A DNA stretch of 10,410 nucleotides from CAZNNH01 sp964574335. Its GTDB lineage: Bacteria > Acidobacteriota > Vicinamibacteria > Fen-336. The stretch lies in contig CAZNNH010000207.1 of assembly GCA_964574335.1 (NCBI GenBank), positions 1 through 10,410 of the forward strand, read 5' to 3'. Below the pieces are notes generated by a model that saw only the letters and a list, made by a program, of their open reading frames with translations, ran no database searches and was not told the DNA's origin. Made by a program: the position numbers and the translations under genes. This document shows positions 1 through 7,079 of the stretch, piece after piece. How positions within the stretch are numbered: position 1 is the first letter of the stretch; the number at the start of each line of letters is the position of its first letter.

Positions 1-1318
1 GGAGCGTCTTGCGGTCGATGCCCAGCACCTCCGCGGCCTTCGTCTTGTTCCCGGCTACGCTCTCGAGCACGCTGCGGATGTAGTCCGCCTCCACCTCTGC
101 GAGGGTTCGGCTGGGGGGCGTGCGCGGCGGCGCAACGGCGAACCTCATCAGGGCCGGCAGGTCGGGAACGTCGATCGTCTCCGTGTCCGCCATCACGACC
201 AGGCGCTGGACCAAGTTCTCGAGCTCGCGCACGTTGCCGGGCCACGCGTAGCCTCGAAAGACATCCAGGACCCGGCTGCTGAGCTCCGGCACGGGGCGGC
301 CTACGTCCCGCGCGTACCGGGACGCGAAGTGCCTCGTCAACGGGATCACGTCGTCGCCTCGCTCGCGCAGAGGCGGAAGCCGGATCGGGATCACGTTGAT
401 GCGGAAGTAGAGGTCCTCCCGGAACGATCCCTTCTGAACGAGCTGGACGAGGTCGCCGTTGGTGGCAGCAATGACCCGAACGTTGACCTTGCGAGGCCGG
501 GACGAGCCCACCATCCGGACCTCGCTGTCCTGGAGGACCCGGAGGAGCTTCACCTGCATCGCCGGGCTGGTCTCCGCGACCTCGTCGAGGAAGATCGTGC
601 CGCCGTCGGCGGAGAGAAAGAAGCCGGCACGCGTCTCGGAGGCGCCGGTGAAGGCGCCCTTCATGTGCCCAAACAGCTCGCTCTCGAGCAGCTCGTGGGG
701 GATGGCGCCGCAGTTGACGGGCACGAAGGGAGCCGAGGCCCTCTGGCTCTCGTAGTGGATGGCCCGGGCGACGAGCTCCTTGCCGGTGCCGCTCTCTCCG
801 GACACCAGGACCGTGGCGCTGACGCGCGACGCGCGGTCGATCTGGGCGTAGACCCGCCGCATGGCCTCCGACTCGCCGAGGAGCCCGTGCCGCACCGTGA
901 CGTCCCGTCCGCTCCGTCCGTCGACGCGTCGCATCTCGAGGCGAGCGATCGCCCTGCGCACGGCGGAGAGAAGCTCCTGGTCGGTGAACGGCTTGGTCAG
1001 GTAGTCGGTGGCGCCGTTCTTCATGGCGGTCACCGCCCCGTTCACGTCAGGATGCCCGGTGATGACCGTGACCTCGGTGTCCTTCAGGTTCTCGCGAACG
1101 TGGCGGACCAGGTCGAGGCCGCTGATGCGGGGCATCTTGACGTCCGTGATCACCAGGTCCACCGGGGTGGTCTGTAGCACTTCGAGTGCCTCGGGAACGC
1201 CCGAGGCCGTGAGCGCGACGTAGCCCCAGCCCTTGAGGTTCCGGCGGATGACCTCGAGGGTGGCCTCCGAGTCGTCCACCACCAGGACGGTGTGACCGGT
1301 ACCGCTAGCCTGGCTCAC
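1..1318 (-). CDS. NtrC-family sigma-54-dependent response regulator (3' end cut by window edge)
   Basis: Cytoplasmic transcriptional activator: a phosphorylated receiver domain licenses an AAA+ ATPase to remodel sigma-54 RNA polymerase. I translated the minus strand from GTG at 1318. Receiver, residues about 9-125: acidic pair D15/D16, phosphoacceptor D59 (context VITDVKMP), T87 and K109. AAA+ domain, about 145-375: Walker A GESGTGKE at 174-181, an intact sigma-54 contact loop GAFTGA at 221-226, Walker B GGTIFLDE at 239-246, and FREDLYFRINV at 299-309. A Fis-type helix-turn-helix begins near residue 406 and is still open at residue 439, so probably only 15-25 residues are missing. The GTG start is chosen because GGGGAG lies 7 nt upstream and it overlaps the kinase stop by 14 nt, implying coupled translation. 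The adjacent kinase is its probable partner. The fully conserved GAFTGA loop argues for true sigma-54 activation. Target genes are not shown by sequence; the promoter at 4664-4680 is the obvious candidate. Confidence 0.95.
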   Translation of the reverse strand, partial: MSQASGTGHTVLVVDDSEATLEVIRRNLKGWGYVALTASGVPEALEVLQTTPVDLVITDVKMPRISGLDLVRHVRENLKDTEVTVITGHPDVNGAVTAMKNGATDYLTKPFTDQELLSAVRRAIARLEMRRVDGRSGRDVTVRHGLLGESEAMRRVYAQIDRASRVSATVLVSGESGTGKELVARAIHYESQRASAPFVPVNCGAIPHELLESELFGHMKGAFTGASETRAGFFLSADGGTIFLDEVAETSPAMQVKLLRVLQDSEVRMVGSSRPRKVNVRVIAATNGDLVQLVQKGSFREDLYFRINVIPIRLPPLRERGDDVIPLTRHFASRYARDVGRPVPELSSRVLDVFRGYAWPGNVRELENLVQRLVVMADTETIDVPDLPALMRFAVAPPRTPPSRTLAEVEADYIRSVLESVAGNKTKAAEVLGIDRKTL

Positions 1319-2873
1319 GCCCGCACTCCCCGGTTGTCGTCAACGGCAGCTCGACCTCGAAGCGCGTGCCCCGCCCCACCTCGCTCTCGACACGAGCGGA
1401 CCCGCCGTGCAGCGCGACGATCCCGTGGACAACGGCAAGCCCCAGGCCGGTTCCCTCCCCGACGTCCTTGGTGGTGAAGAAGGGCATGAAGACGCGCCCG
1501 AGGTTCTCTGGCGGGATGCCGACGCCGGTGTCTTCGAGAGCCACTCGCACCTTTCCCTCGCCGGTGGTGGTCCACACGCGTAGGGTACCCCCCTCGGGCA
1601 TGGCCTGGACCGCGTTCACCACCAGATTGACGAGGACCTGCTGGAGCTGGGCGGCGTCTCCCCGGACCAATGGGGGAGGCATGGCCTGCTCCACCACGAC
1701 CGAGACCGCCCCCTTCTCACAGCGCGGCTGCAGCAGCGACATCACGTCGTCGACCACCTTGTTGACATCGACGTCGTCCTTCTGGGCCGGTGTCTGGCGC
1801 GAGAAGAACATCAGCTTCTTGATGATCTCCCGGGCGTAGAGGGAGGCACTCACGATCCTCTCCAGATCCCGGCGGGTCTCGTCCCCGAGGCCCGGCGCTC
1901 GGCCGGCCAACTGAGCGAACCCGAGGATGTTGCCAAGGGGCTCGTTCAGCTCGTGCGCCACCCCGGCCGCCAGCTCCCCGATCGTGGCCAGGCGGTCGGC
2001 GTGGCGGATCTGCTGCTGCAGGCGCTCGGCCTCTTCCTCCGCGAGCTTGCGTCCGATGATTGCGGTCAGCTCCCGTGCCACGCCGTCGATCAGGTGCCGC
2101 TCCTCATCGAGGAACGGCGCATCGTCGAAGAGCAGGTCCGATTCGCCGTTTCCCCGGTCCGCGTAGACGACCTCCACCCGGCCACGCCGGGTCCCGTTGA
2201 CGGCGAAGTCGGCGGAGATGACCCGGGAGCCTCTCTGGAACCGGGGAGAGGCGAACGCGCGCCCGTCGAGGGTGATGCAGGCGGTCGCGAGGCCCGGGTA
2301 CTGCCAGGCGGCCGGGAGCAGGTCCACGATCCCCTGGAGGGTCTCGTCCAGCGTCAGGCTCGGCTGGCCCGCAACCTGGGCGATGCCGTACATGCACGTG
2401 AGCTCCTTGACACGCTCGGTCAGGGCCGCGTGGGTCCTCCGGCTCGCGATGGTGACGCCGAGCACNNNNNNNNNNNNNNNNNNNNNNNNNNNNNNNNNNN
2501 NNNNNNNNNNNNNNNNNNNNNNNNNNNNNNNNNNNNNNNNNNNNNNNNNNNNNNNNNNNNNNNNNCCGCGCGGGCGACGCCAGAGCCTGGCGTCGGGGCC
2601 ATTCCCGAGGCCCGCGATGCGGTAGGAGCGGCGGGGACGGGAGACCGCCTGCCAGTGGTAGGGCATGCGGCGGTTCTCGATCCAGAGGTCCAGCGACCTC
2701 GACCCCGTGAACCGTAGGATCGTGGTCGAGACCTCGCGGAGGAAGTCCGCCCTCGAGCCACCGCGGCCGGCGCTCCGCAGCAGGGTGCGCACGACCGTGT
2801 CGAAGTCGTCTCCGAGTCCCCTCGGCGTAGCCGCCACCCCTCGGTCTGCGAGCCTACACGGCCCCCTGGTCAA
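1305..2873 (-). CDS. GAF-type sensor histidine kinase (contains scaffold gap)
   Basis: Sensor kinase, probable phosphodonor for the overlapping NtrC-type regulator. N-terminal part (about residues 22-102, before the gap) resembles the start of a GAF-like sensor. After the gap comes a second sensor region (about 154-276) beginning RVKELTCMYGIAQV, a type often found in multi-PAS/GAF kinases. The HisKA box AGVAHELNEPLGN carries the phosphoacceptor H307. The ATPase domain shows an N box (LVNLVVNAVQAMPEGG), G1 DTGVGI, an F box (FMPFFTTK) and G2 GTGLGL. No membrane segment or signal peptide is visible in the determined parts, so it looks cytosolic. The start is TTG at 2873: GGAGG at 2880-2884 lies 6 nt upstream, and it overlaps the dehydrogenase stop by 20 nt. 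GTG at 2837 is a weaker alternative. Residues 103-136 are N-derived placeholders, so true length and frame across the gap are unproven; 522 aa is nominal. Confidence 0.93.
   Translation of the reverse strand: MTRGPCRLADRGVAATPRGLGDDFDTVVRTLLRSAGRGGSRADFLREVSTTILRFTGSRSLDLWIENRRMPYHWQAVSRPRRSYRIAGLGNGPDARLWRRPRXXXXXXXXXXXXXXXXXXXXXXXXXXXXXXXXXXVLGVTIASRRTHAALTERVKELTCMYGIAQVAGQPSLTLDETLQGIVDLLPAAWQYPGLATACITLDGRAFASPRFQRGSRVISADFAVNGTRRGRVEVVYADRGNGESDLLFDDAPFLDEERHLIDGVARELTAIIGRKLAEEEAERLQQQIRHADRLATIGELAAGVAHELNEPLGNILGFAQLAGRAPGLGDETRRDLERIVSASLYAREIIKKLMFFSRQTPAQKDDVDVNKVVDDVMSLLQPRCEKGAVSVVVEQAMPPPLVRGDAAQLQQVLVNLVVNAVQAMPEGGTLRVWTTTGEGKVRVALEDTGVGIPPENLGRVFMPFFTTKDVGEGTGLGLAVVHGIVALHGGSARVESEVGRGTRFEVELPLTTTGECGREPG
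2466..2565. other. 100-N scaffold gap inside the kinase gene
   Basis: Exactly 100 N bases. This is the usual placeholder for a gap of unknown size rather than a measured distance. The coding sense on both flanks is convincing on the minus strand and happens to stay in one frame if the gap is taken literally. Part of the kinase sensor region, of unknown length, is missing. Confidence 0.98.
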
Positions 2874-4284
2874 TCATCGCCTCCGCGACCCTCACGAATC
2901 CACCGACGTTCGCGCCCAGGACGTAGTCCCCGGGGCGCCCGTACCGCTCCGCGGCGGCGGTACAGATCTCGTGGATGCTGGCCATGATGCTGCGCAGCGA
3001 CCCGTCGACCCGCTCGCTGCTCCAGCTCTCGCAGGCGCGGTTCTGCGCCATCTCCAGGCCGGAGATGGCCACGCCCCCGGCGTTGGCCGCCTTGCCCGGG
3101 GCGAAGATCAGGCCCCCTTCTCGAAAGACCCGGAGCGCCGCTCGGGTGGTGGGCATGTTGGCGCCCTCGACGACGTACCGACACCCGTTGGACACCAGCG
3201 CTCTCGCGTCGGGCGCGTCCAGCTCGTTCTGGATGGCGCACGGGAGGGCCACGTCGCAGGGAATCACCCACGGCCGCCCACCCGGGTGGAAGTCCACGCC
3301 GAAGCGCTCGGCGTAGTCCTTCACGGCGTCCCGGCCGCCGAGACGCATGGTCAGCATGAAGTCGATCTTCTCTCCCGCCACCCCCGCCGGATCATGCACG
3401 AATCCGTCCGGGCCGGAGAGCGTGACGACCCTGCCTCCCATCTCGGTGACCTTCTTCGCCACCCCCCAGGCGACGTTCCCGAACCCGGAGAGCGCCACGG
3501 TGAGCCCGTCCAGCGACTCGCCCCGCGCCCGCAGCATCTCCTCCAGGAAGTAGGCGACCCCGTAGCCGGTGGCCTCCGGCCGAAGCCGCGAGCCGCCCCA
3601 GTCGGCGGCCTTGCCCGTCAGGGCCCCGTTGAAGGTCCCGGTGAGCCGCTTGTACTGGCCGAAGAGGTAGCCTATCTCCCGGGTCCCCACGCCGATGTCG
3701 CCGGCGGGGACATCCGTCTCCGGCCCGATGTGACGGAACAGCTCGGTCATGTAGCTCTGGCAAAAGCGCATCCGCTCACTGTCGGAGAGTCCGCGCGCGG
3801 GCAGGTCAGCACCCCCCTTCCCCCCCCCGAGAGTCAGGCCGGTGAGCGCGTTCTTGAAGGTCTGCTCGAAGGCGAGGAACTTGAGCGAGCTGAGGCTCAC
3901 CGAGGCGTGGAAGCGTGTGCCTCCCTTGTACGGCCCGAGGGCGCTGTTGAACTGGATGCGGTAGCCGCGGTGGACGTTCATGCGGCCGGCGTCGTCGGTC
4001 CACACCACCCGGAAGGCAATCACGCGCTCCGGCTCGACGATCCGTTCCAGGATCCGCCCGCTCTCGTAGTGCGGGCACTGCTCGAGCACAGGCGAAATCG
4101 ACTCGAAGACATCCTCGACCGCCTGCAGGAACTCCGCCTCCCAGGGGACGCGGGCCGAGAGCTCCGCGAGCACGCGAGCCGCGTACGAGTGTAGCCTCGG
4201 TGCCCACCGATGGTCAGCGGGCCCTGCCGGGGAGGCCGAGGGTCGTGCCCCCCGGGGTCGGATCTGGACCTCTGTCGCGCTCAT
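2854..4284 (-). CDS. gdhA: NADP-type glutamate dehydrogenase
   Basis: Catalyses reductive amination of 2-oxoglutarate with ammonium to glutamate (reversible), a cytosolic entry point for nitrogen. The 476-aa product is close to the roughly 450 aa of the hexameric bacterial GdhA family. Visible signatures: substrate region GPYKGGTRFH (117-126), catalytic-lysine motif LTLGGGKGGAD with K156, PAGDIGVG (193-200), LTGKAADWGGSRLRPEATGYG-type segment (222-242), Rossmann loop SGFGNVA (266-272), LPCAIQNEL (347-355), VVEGANMPTT (371-380), APGKAANAGGVA (395-406) and the C-terminal LGANVGGFVRVAEAM. These match the GdhA subfamily rather than large catabolic NAD enzymes; cofactor preference is inferred from family, not proved. 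The start is ATG at 4284: it overlaps the upstream stop as ATGA and has GAGGA 6 nt before it. A start at 4362 would add 26 atypical residues inside the upstream gene. It sits between a Cys-rich protein and a two-component system, all co-oriented and overlapping. Confidence 0.96.
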   Translation of the reverse strand: MSATEVQIRPRGARPSASPAGPADHRWAPRLHSYAARVLAELSARVPWEAEFLQAVEDVFESISPVLEQCPHYESGRILERIVEPERVIAFRVVWTDDAGRMNVHRGYRIQFNSALGPYKGGTRFHASVSLSSLKFLAFEQTFKNALTGLTLGGGKGGADLPARGLSDSERMRFCQSYMTELFRHIGPETDVPAGDIGVGTREIGYLFGQYKRLTGTFNGALTGKAADWGGSRLRPEATGYGVAYFLEEMLRARGESLDGLTVALSGFGNVAWGVAKKVTEMGGRVVTLSGPDGFVHDPAGVAGEKIDFMLTMRLGGRDAVKDYAERFGVDFHPGGRPWVIPCDVALPCAIQNELDAPDARALVSNGCRYVVEGANMPTTRAALRVFREGGLIFAPGKAANAGGVAISGLEMAQNRACESWSSERVDGSLRSIMASIHEICTAAAERYGRPGDYVLGANVGGFVRVAEAMIDQGAV

Positions 4285-4616
4285 CGGTATTCCTCGCAGA
4301 ACCAGACACCCTCTTTGGCCCCGGGTAGCCCGCAGGACGATCGGTTCTCGCAGTTGCGGCACAGACCGAGCGGCTCGCCGTCGGGCAGCCTTCGAGCCAG
4401 CTCCACCGTGGGCCGTCGCGGGCGCGGCTCGGGCGCGATCCCCGCGGCCGGCCCGGCCCGCCCGGAATCATCGAACTCGTCGCAGCTCCAGATCGGCCCT
4501 TCGGTGCGGGCCAGGTAGGCGCACGAATCGGCGTGATCGCAGGTCATGCAGAGACCATCGAGGAACTCCCTGGCTGGAACCCTCTCGAGCTCGTACGGCC
4601 GCAGATCGTCTTTCAT
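4281..4616 (-). CDS. Small protein with two tandem C-x2-C-x5-C-x11/12-C modules
   Basis: A 111-aa protein that I cannot assign to a named family. It holds exactly eight cysteines in two like-spaced sets: C23, C26, C32, C45 and C86, C89, C95, C107. Both modules begin GLC, have an aromatic W two or three residues before the last Cys, and end in an acidic-aromatic tail (CDEF, CEEY). A Pro/Arg/Ala-rich linker (about 51-78) joins them. The four-cysteine spacing suggests metal binding (zinc ribbon-like, or iron-sulfur) or a redox role; this is inference. No signal peptide or membrane segment is seen, so it is probably cytosolic. The start is ATG at 4616 with GGGAGG at 4625-4630, 8 nt upstream. Its stop codon TGA overlaps the gdhA ATG, so the two are translationally coupled, and it is the first gene after the sigma-54 promoter. 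It could be a sensor, a partner or a regulator of the dehydrogenase or kinase. Confidence 0.88.
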   Translation of the reverse strand: MKDDLRPYELERVPAREFLDGLCMTCDHADSCAYLARTEGPIWSCDEFDDSGRAGPAAGIAPEPRPRRPTVELARRLPDGEPLGLCRNCENRSSCGLPGAKEGVWFCEEYR

Positions 4617-4628
4617 CTCCCGTCCCTC

Positions 4629-4653
4629 CCGAGCACCTGGACGCGGTGCTCGG
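4629..4653 (-). promoter_or_regulatory. Leader hairpin abutting the ribosome binding site of the Cys-rich/gdhA operon
   Basis: Perfect 9-bp inverted repeat, CCGAGCACC - 7 nt - GGTGCTCGG, read on the minus strand. Its first base is at the start site (4653) predicted from the sigma-54 promoter, and its 3' arm runs two bases into the GGGAGG ribosome binding site at 4625-4630. It could stabilise the 5' end of the mRNA, modulate translation, or be a DNA-level operator over the start site. The pairing is seen directly; the role is inferred. Confidence 0.55.
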
Positions 4654-4663
4654 CCCCCCTTCG

Positions 4664-4680
4664 TGCGAGGGCTGTGCCAG
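4664..4680 (-). promoter_or_regulatory. Sigma-54 (-24/-12) promoter of the four-gene operon
   Basis: Minus-strand sequence CTGGCACAGCCCTCGCA compared with the sigma-54 consensus YTGGCACGRNNNTTGCW: every fixed position agrees except one base after the -24 block and one T in the -12 block. The invariant GG (4678-4677) and GC (4666-4665) are separated by exactly 10 nt. The predicted start site is near 4653, giving a leader of about 37 nt before the ATG at 4616. A sigma-54 activator is encoded at the end of the same operon, which strengthens the call. Confidence 0.8.
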
Positions 4681-4752
4681 GTCGGAGCACCGGAGGCGAA
4701 ACCGGTCGCTTCCCGGGCAAGAGTCGGAAGGCCGAGTGTTTGCGGGGCTACT

Positions 4753-4762
4753 CTCGCGCGAG
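4753..4762. promoter_or_regulatory. Possible enhancer (activator-binding) palindrome
   Basis: Perfect 10-bp palindrome CTCGCGCGAG, about 100 nt upstream of the predicted sigma-54 start site, a usual distance for activator sites. A looser dyad ACCGG-N8-CCGGT lies at 4689-4706, closer than usual. Short GC palindromes are frequent by chance in DNA this rich in G+C, so this is only a candidate. Confidence 0.25.
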
Positions 4763-4812
4763 GGGGGACGCCGGTCCGATGCTCCAGGAAGGAGCCGGGG
4801 TGGGGCGAGACT

Positions 4813-4844
4813 CTCCGGTGGGGAGTTTCCCCTCACCACCGGAG
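4813..4844 (-). terminator. Hairpin between the FG-GAP gene and the gdhA operon (possible terminator)
   Basis: Minus-strand arms CTCCGGTGG and CCACCGGAG flank a segment in which GGGGA and TCCCC can also pair, giving an interrupted stem of about 11-12 bp with a small loop. It starts about 85 nt after the stop of the gene ending at 4929 and lies upstream of the sigma-54 promoter, where a terminator would be expected. No T-run follows on either strand, so a factor-independent terminator is not assured. The rest of 4617-4928 contains only the promoter, leader and palindromes listed; I see no convincing gene in it. Confidence 0.4.
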
Positions 4845-4928
4845 CCGGGCCACGGCGTCGGCGCGCGGGCCCGGTCTCGAGGGGGGCTCATCGGAGGTCG
4901 TCGGGCTGGCTGGCCGGAGCCCTGGCGG

Positions 4929-7079
4929 CTACTGGGCGACCCGGTGCGCCTCGTCCAGATCCAGGCGCACGTACCGGTCGACGACTACGTCGGCGAAGCG
5001 CCAGCGTTTCTGGCCCAGCCGGACATCGATGACCACCGGCCCCGCGGAAGCGCCTAGCCCGAACAGGCCGCGCAGGTCGCTCTGGGAGAGGTAGCCGCCG
5101 CCGGAGCGGACCTCGCGCACCTGCTTGCGGCCACCCCCGTCCTCGACGGTGATCCGGGCACCGATGGCGAAGGGGTTGGGGGCCGGCTGCCGGACCTCCA
5201 CGCCGATCCAGTGGTGGCCGCTCTCCTGGGCGTTCTCGAGCAGCGTGGGCGCTTCGTCCATGGCGCTGACCACCAGATCCGGGTCCCCGTCGTTGTCGAG
5301 GTCGCCGACCGCCACCGAGCGGCTGCACTTCTGCTCCATCAGCCCGCGGCCGGCGGTGGCCGAGACGTCGCGGAAGCTCGAGCCCTCGTTCAGGAAGATC
5401 TGGTCGCGTTGCGCGTAGGACTCCTTCAGCTCGGGATACTCGTCGACCTGGGGGAACAGGTGGCCGTGGGCGTAGAACAGGTCCAGGTCGCCGTCCAGGT
5501 CGGCATCGAGAAACGCCAGCCCCCAGCTCATGCTGATGAAGGTGGAGGAGGTCAGCCCGACGGCGCGGGAGACGTCCTCGAAGGTCCCGTCGCCCAGGCT
5601 CCGGTAGAGGCTGTTGTGGTCGTAGGCGAAGGCGGTGACGGCGATGTCGAGGCGGCCGTCGCCGTCGAAGTCACCGGCGTCGGCACCCATCCCGGCCTGG
5701 GCCCGGCTGTCCTCGTTGAGGGCCACCCCGGCCAGCAACCCGGCGCTCTCGAAGCCGTGGCCGGCTAGGTTGTGGTAGAGGAGGTTGGGGTTGGAGTCGT
5801 TGGCCACGAAGATGTCGGTCCAGCCGTCGTCGTCGTAGTCGGTGGCCACCACCCCGAAACCGTACGCCTTGCCGGTGTCGACCAGGTTGGCGGACTCGGT
5901 GGCCTCCACGAAGGTGCCGTCGCCGCGGTTCTCGAAGAAGTGGTCGGCGGCGCCGGGGAGCCCGGCCGGGCCCAGCATCACCTTGGCCACCCCGCGCCAG
6001 ACCAGGAACCGTTGCGGCGTCTCGACCTCTTCCCACGGCGCCGTGACGTACTCGGCCACGTACAGGTCCAGGTCGCCGTCGCCGTCGGCGTCGAGGAAGG
6101 CGCACCCGGTGCTCCACCCTTCGATCGCCAACCCGGCCCGAGCCGCCACGTCCTCGAACCGACCGTCGCCCAGGTTACGGAACAGGGCGTTGGTGCCGTA
6201 GTTGGTCACGTAGAGGTCCAGCCGACCATCGTCGTCGTAGTCCCCGGCGCACACGCCGTAGCCCCAGGAGGCCAGGTCGACCCCCGCCTGGGCGGCCACG
6301 TTCTCGAAGCGCATGCCGCCGAGGTTGTGATAGAGCGCGTTGGGATGGGGGATGCGCTTCCGGCCGTTCCTCTCGTCCAGGTCGAACGCGCTGACCGTGT
6401 AGACGTCCAGCAGGCCGTCGTCGTCGTAGTCGAAGAGGGCGACGCCGTTGCCTCCGGACTCCACCAGGTGCCACTTGGACACGCCGCCGCCGTAGGTCTC
6501 CTCGGTGAGCTGGCCCCGGACCTTCTCGAAGCGCACCGCGTGCTCTTCCTTGGGCTCCTCGGACGCCGGCGCCTCGGCGGGCGGCGGCCCCATGGCGGTG
6601 GCGTGGCCTCCGTAGACCGGCTCCTCGGCCGGCTTCGAGTCGCTCCGGGCGAAGCTGCCTTCGAAGACCAGCTTCACGTCGGTGCCCCCGCGGAGCCGGT
6701 AGCCCACCCGGTCCAGCACCGCCAGCGACTCGTCCGGCGAGAAGCCCGCCGGGGCCTCCTTCGCCCGCCGGCCCAGCTCCTCGGCGGTCTTGCGCAGGGC
6801 CTCGTGCTCCGAGGCGGGAAGCCAGGGCGCGGCCTCGCTCAGGGCCTCGATGCGGCGGGCCGCCTCACCGAGGGCGCGGGCGAACCCGGCCGCGTCGCCC
6901 GAGGCGCTGGCCTTGGCGCCGTCGCGAAGGGACTCGACCGCGCCCTTGTGGACCTCGAGGGCCGCGGCCCGCTCCGTCTCGGAAGGGTCCTCCGACCAGG
7001 AAGGCGCGGCCACGACCAGCACGAGAAGAAGCGGAAGCCCCCGCAGGAGCCACTGGGTGCGTCTGAGCTGCGTACGCAT
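4929..7079 (-). CDS. Secreted FG-GAP/VCBS repeat protein with C-terminal ASPIC/UnbV-like domain (CRTAC1-like)
   Basis: A 716-aa exported protein. The signal peptide is basic MRTQLRR followed by LLRGLPLLLVLVVAAPSWS, with likely cleavage near residue 29. Residues about 30-180 are Ala/Glu-rich and probably helical, ending in a Pro/Glu-rich stretch; I recognise no domain there. Residues about 195-615 carry seven FG-GAP/VCBS calcium-loop motifs at 217, 280, 330, 414, 470, 525 and 593 (DYDDDGLLD, DYDDDGRLD, DADGDGDLD, DYDDDGWTD, DFDGDGRLD, DADLDGDLD, DLDNDGDPD), which predict a seven-bladed integrin-alpha-like propeller. Residues about 639-710 resemble ASPIC/UnbV (GARITVEDGGG, VRSGGGYLSQ, FGLG), but the usual WPSG motif is replaced by RLGQKRWRF. 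The start is ATG at 7079, with GAGGG just upstream. It is divergent from a second protein of this type at 7220. Its activity is unknown; adhesion, ligand binding or surface scaffolding are plausible from fold alone. Confidence 0.92.
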   Translation of the reverse strand: MRTQLRRTQWLLRGLPLLLVLVVAAPSWSEDPSETERAAALEVHKGAVESLRDGAKASASGDAAGFARALGEAARRIEALSEAAPWLPASEHEALRKTAEELGRRAKEAPAGFSPDESLAVLDRVGYRLRGGTDVKLVFEGSFARSDSKPAEEPVYGGHATAMGPPPAEAPASEEPKEEHAVRFEKVRGQLTEETYGGGVSKWHLVESGGNGVALFDYDDDGLLDVYTVSAFDLDERNGRKRIPHPNALYHNLGGMRFENVAAQAGVDLASWGYGVCAGDYDDDGRLDLYVTNYGTNALFRNLGDGRFEDVAARAGLAIEGWSTGCAFLDADGDGDLDLYVAEYVTAPWEEVETPQRFLVWRGVAKVMLGPAGLPGAADHFFENRGDGTFVEATESANLVDTGKAYGFGVVATDYDDDGWTDIFVANDSNPNLLYHNLAGHGFESAGLLAGVALNEDSRAQAGMGADAGDFDGDGRLDIAVTAFAYDHNSLYRSLGDGTFEDVSRAVGLTSSTFISMSWGLAFLDADLDGDLDLFYAHGHLFPQVDEYPELKESYAQRDQIFLNEGSSFRDVSATAGRGLMEQKCSRSVAVGDLDNDGDPDLVVSAMDEAPTLLENAQESGHHWIGVEVRQPAPNPFAIGARITVEDGGGRKQVREVRSGGGYLSQSDLRGLFGLGASAGPVVIDVRLGQKRWRFADVVVDRYVRLDLDEAHRVAQ

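Noticed and set aside
329..1177. Plus-strand open frame of 282 codons opposite the sigma-54 activator
   Set aside because: The minus strand has an unbroken, motif-complete NtrC-family protein here. The plus frame has only low-complexity composition expected of a GC-rich antisense frame.
2665..4194. Plus-strand open frame of 509 codons opposite glutamate dehydrogenase
   Set aside because: It is antisense to a clearly conserved enzyme, with no recognisable domain and a His/Pro/Val/Gly-rich shadow composition.
4285..4362. Earlier start for glutamate dehydrogenase at 4362
   Set aside because: It would add 26 atypical residues inside the upstream Cys-rich gene. ATG 4284 has a spaced GAGGA and the ATGA overlap.
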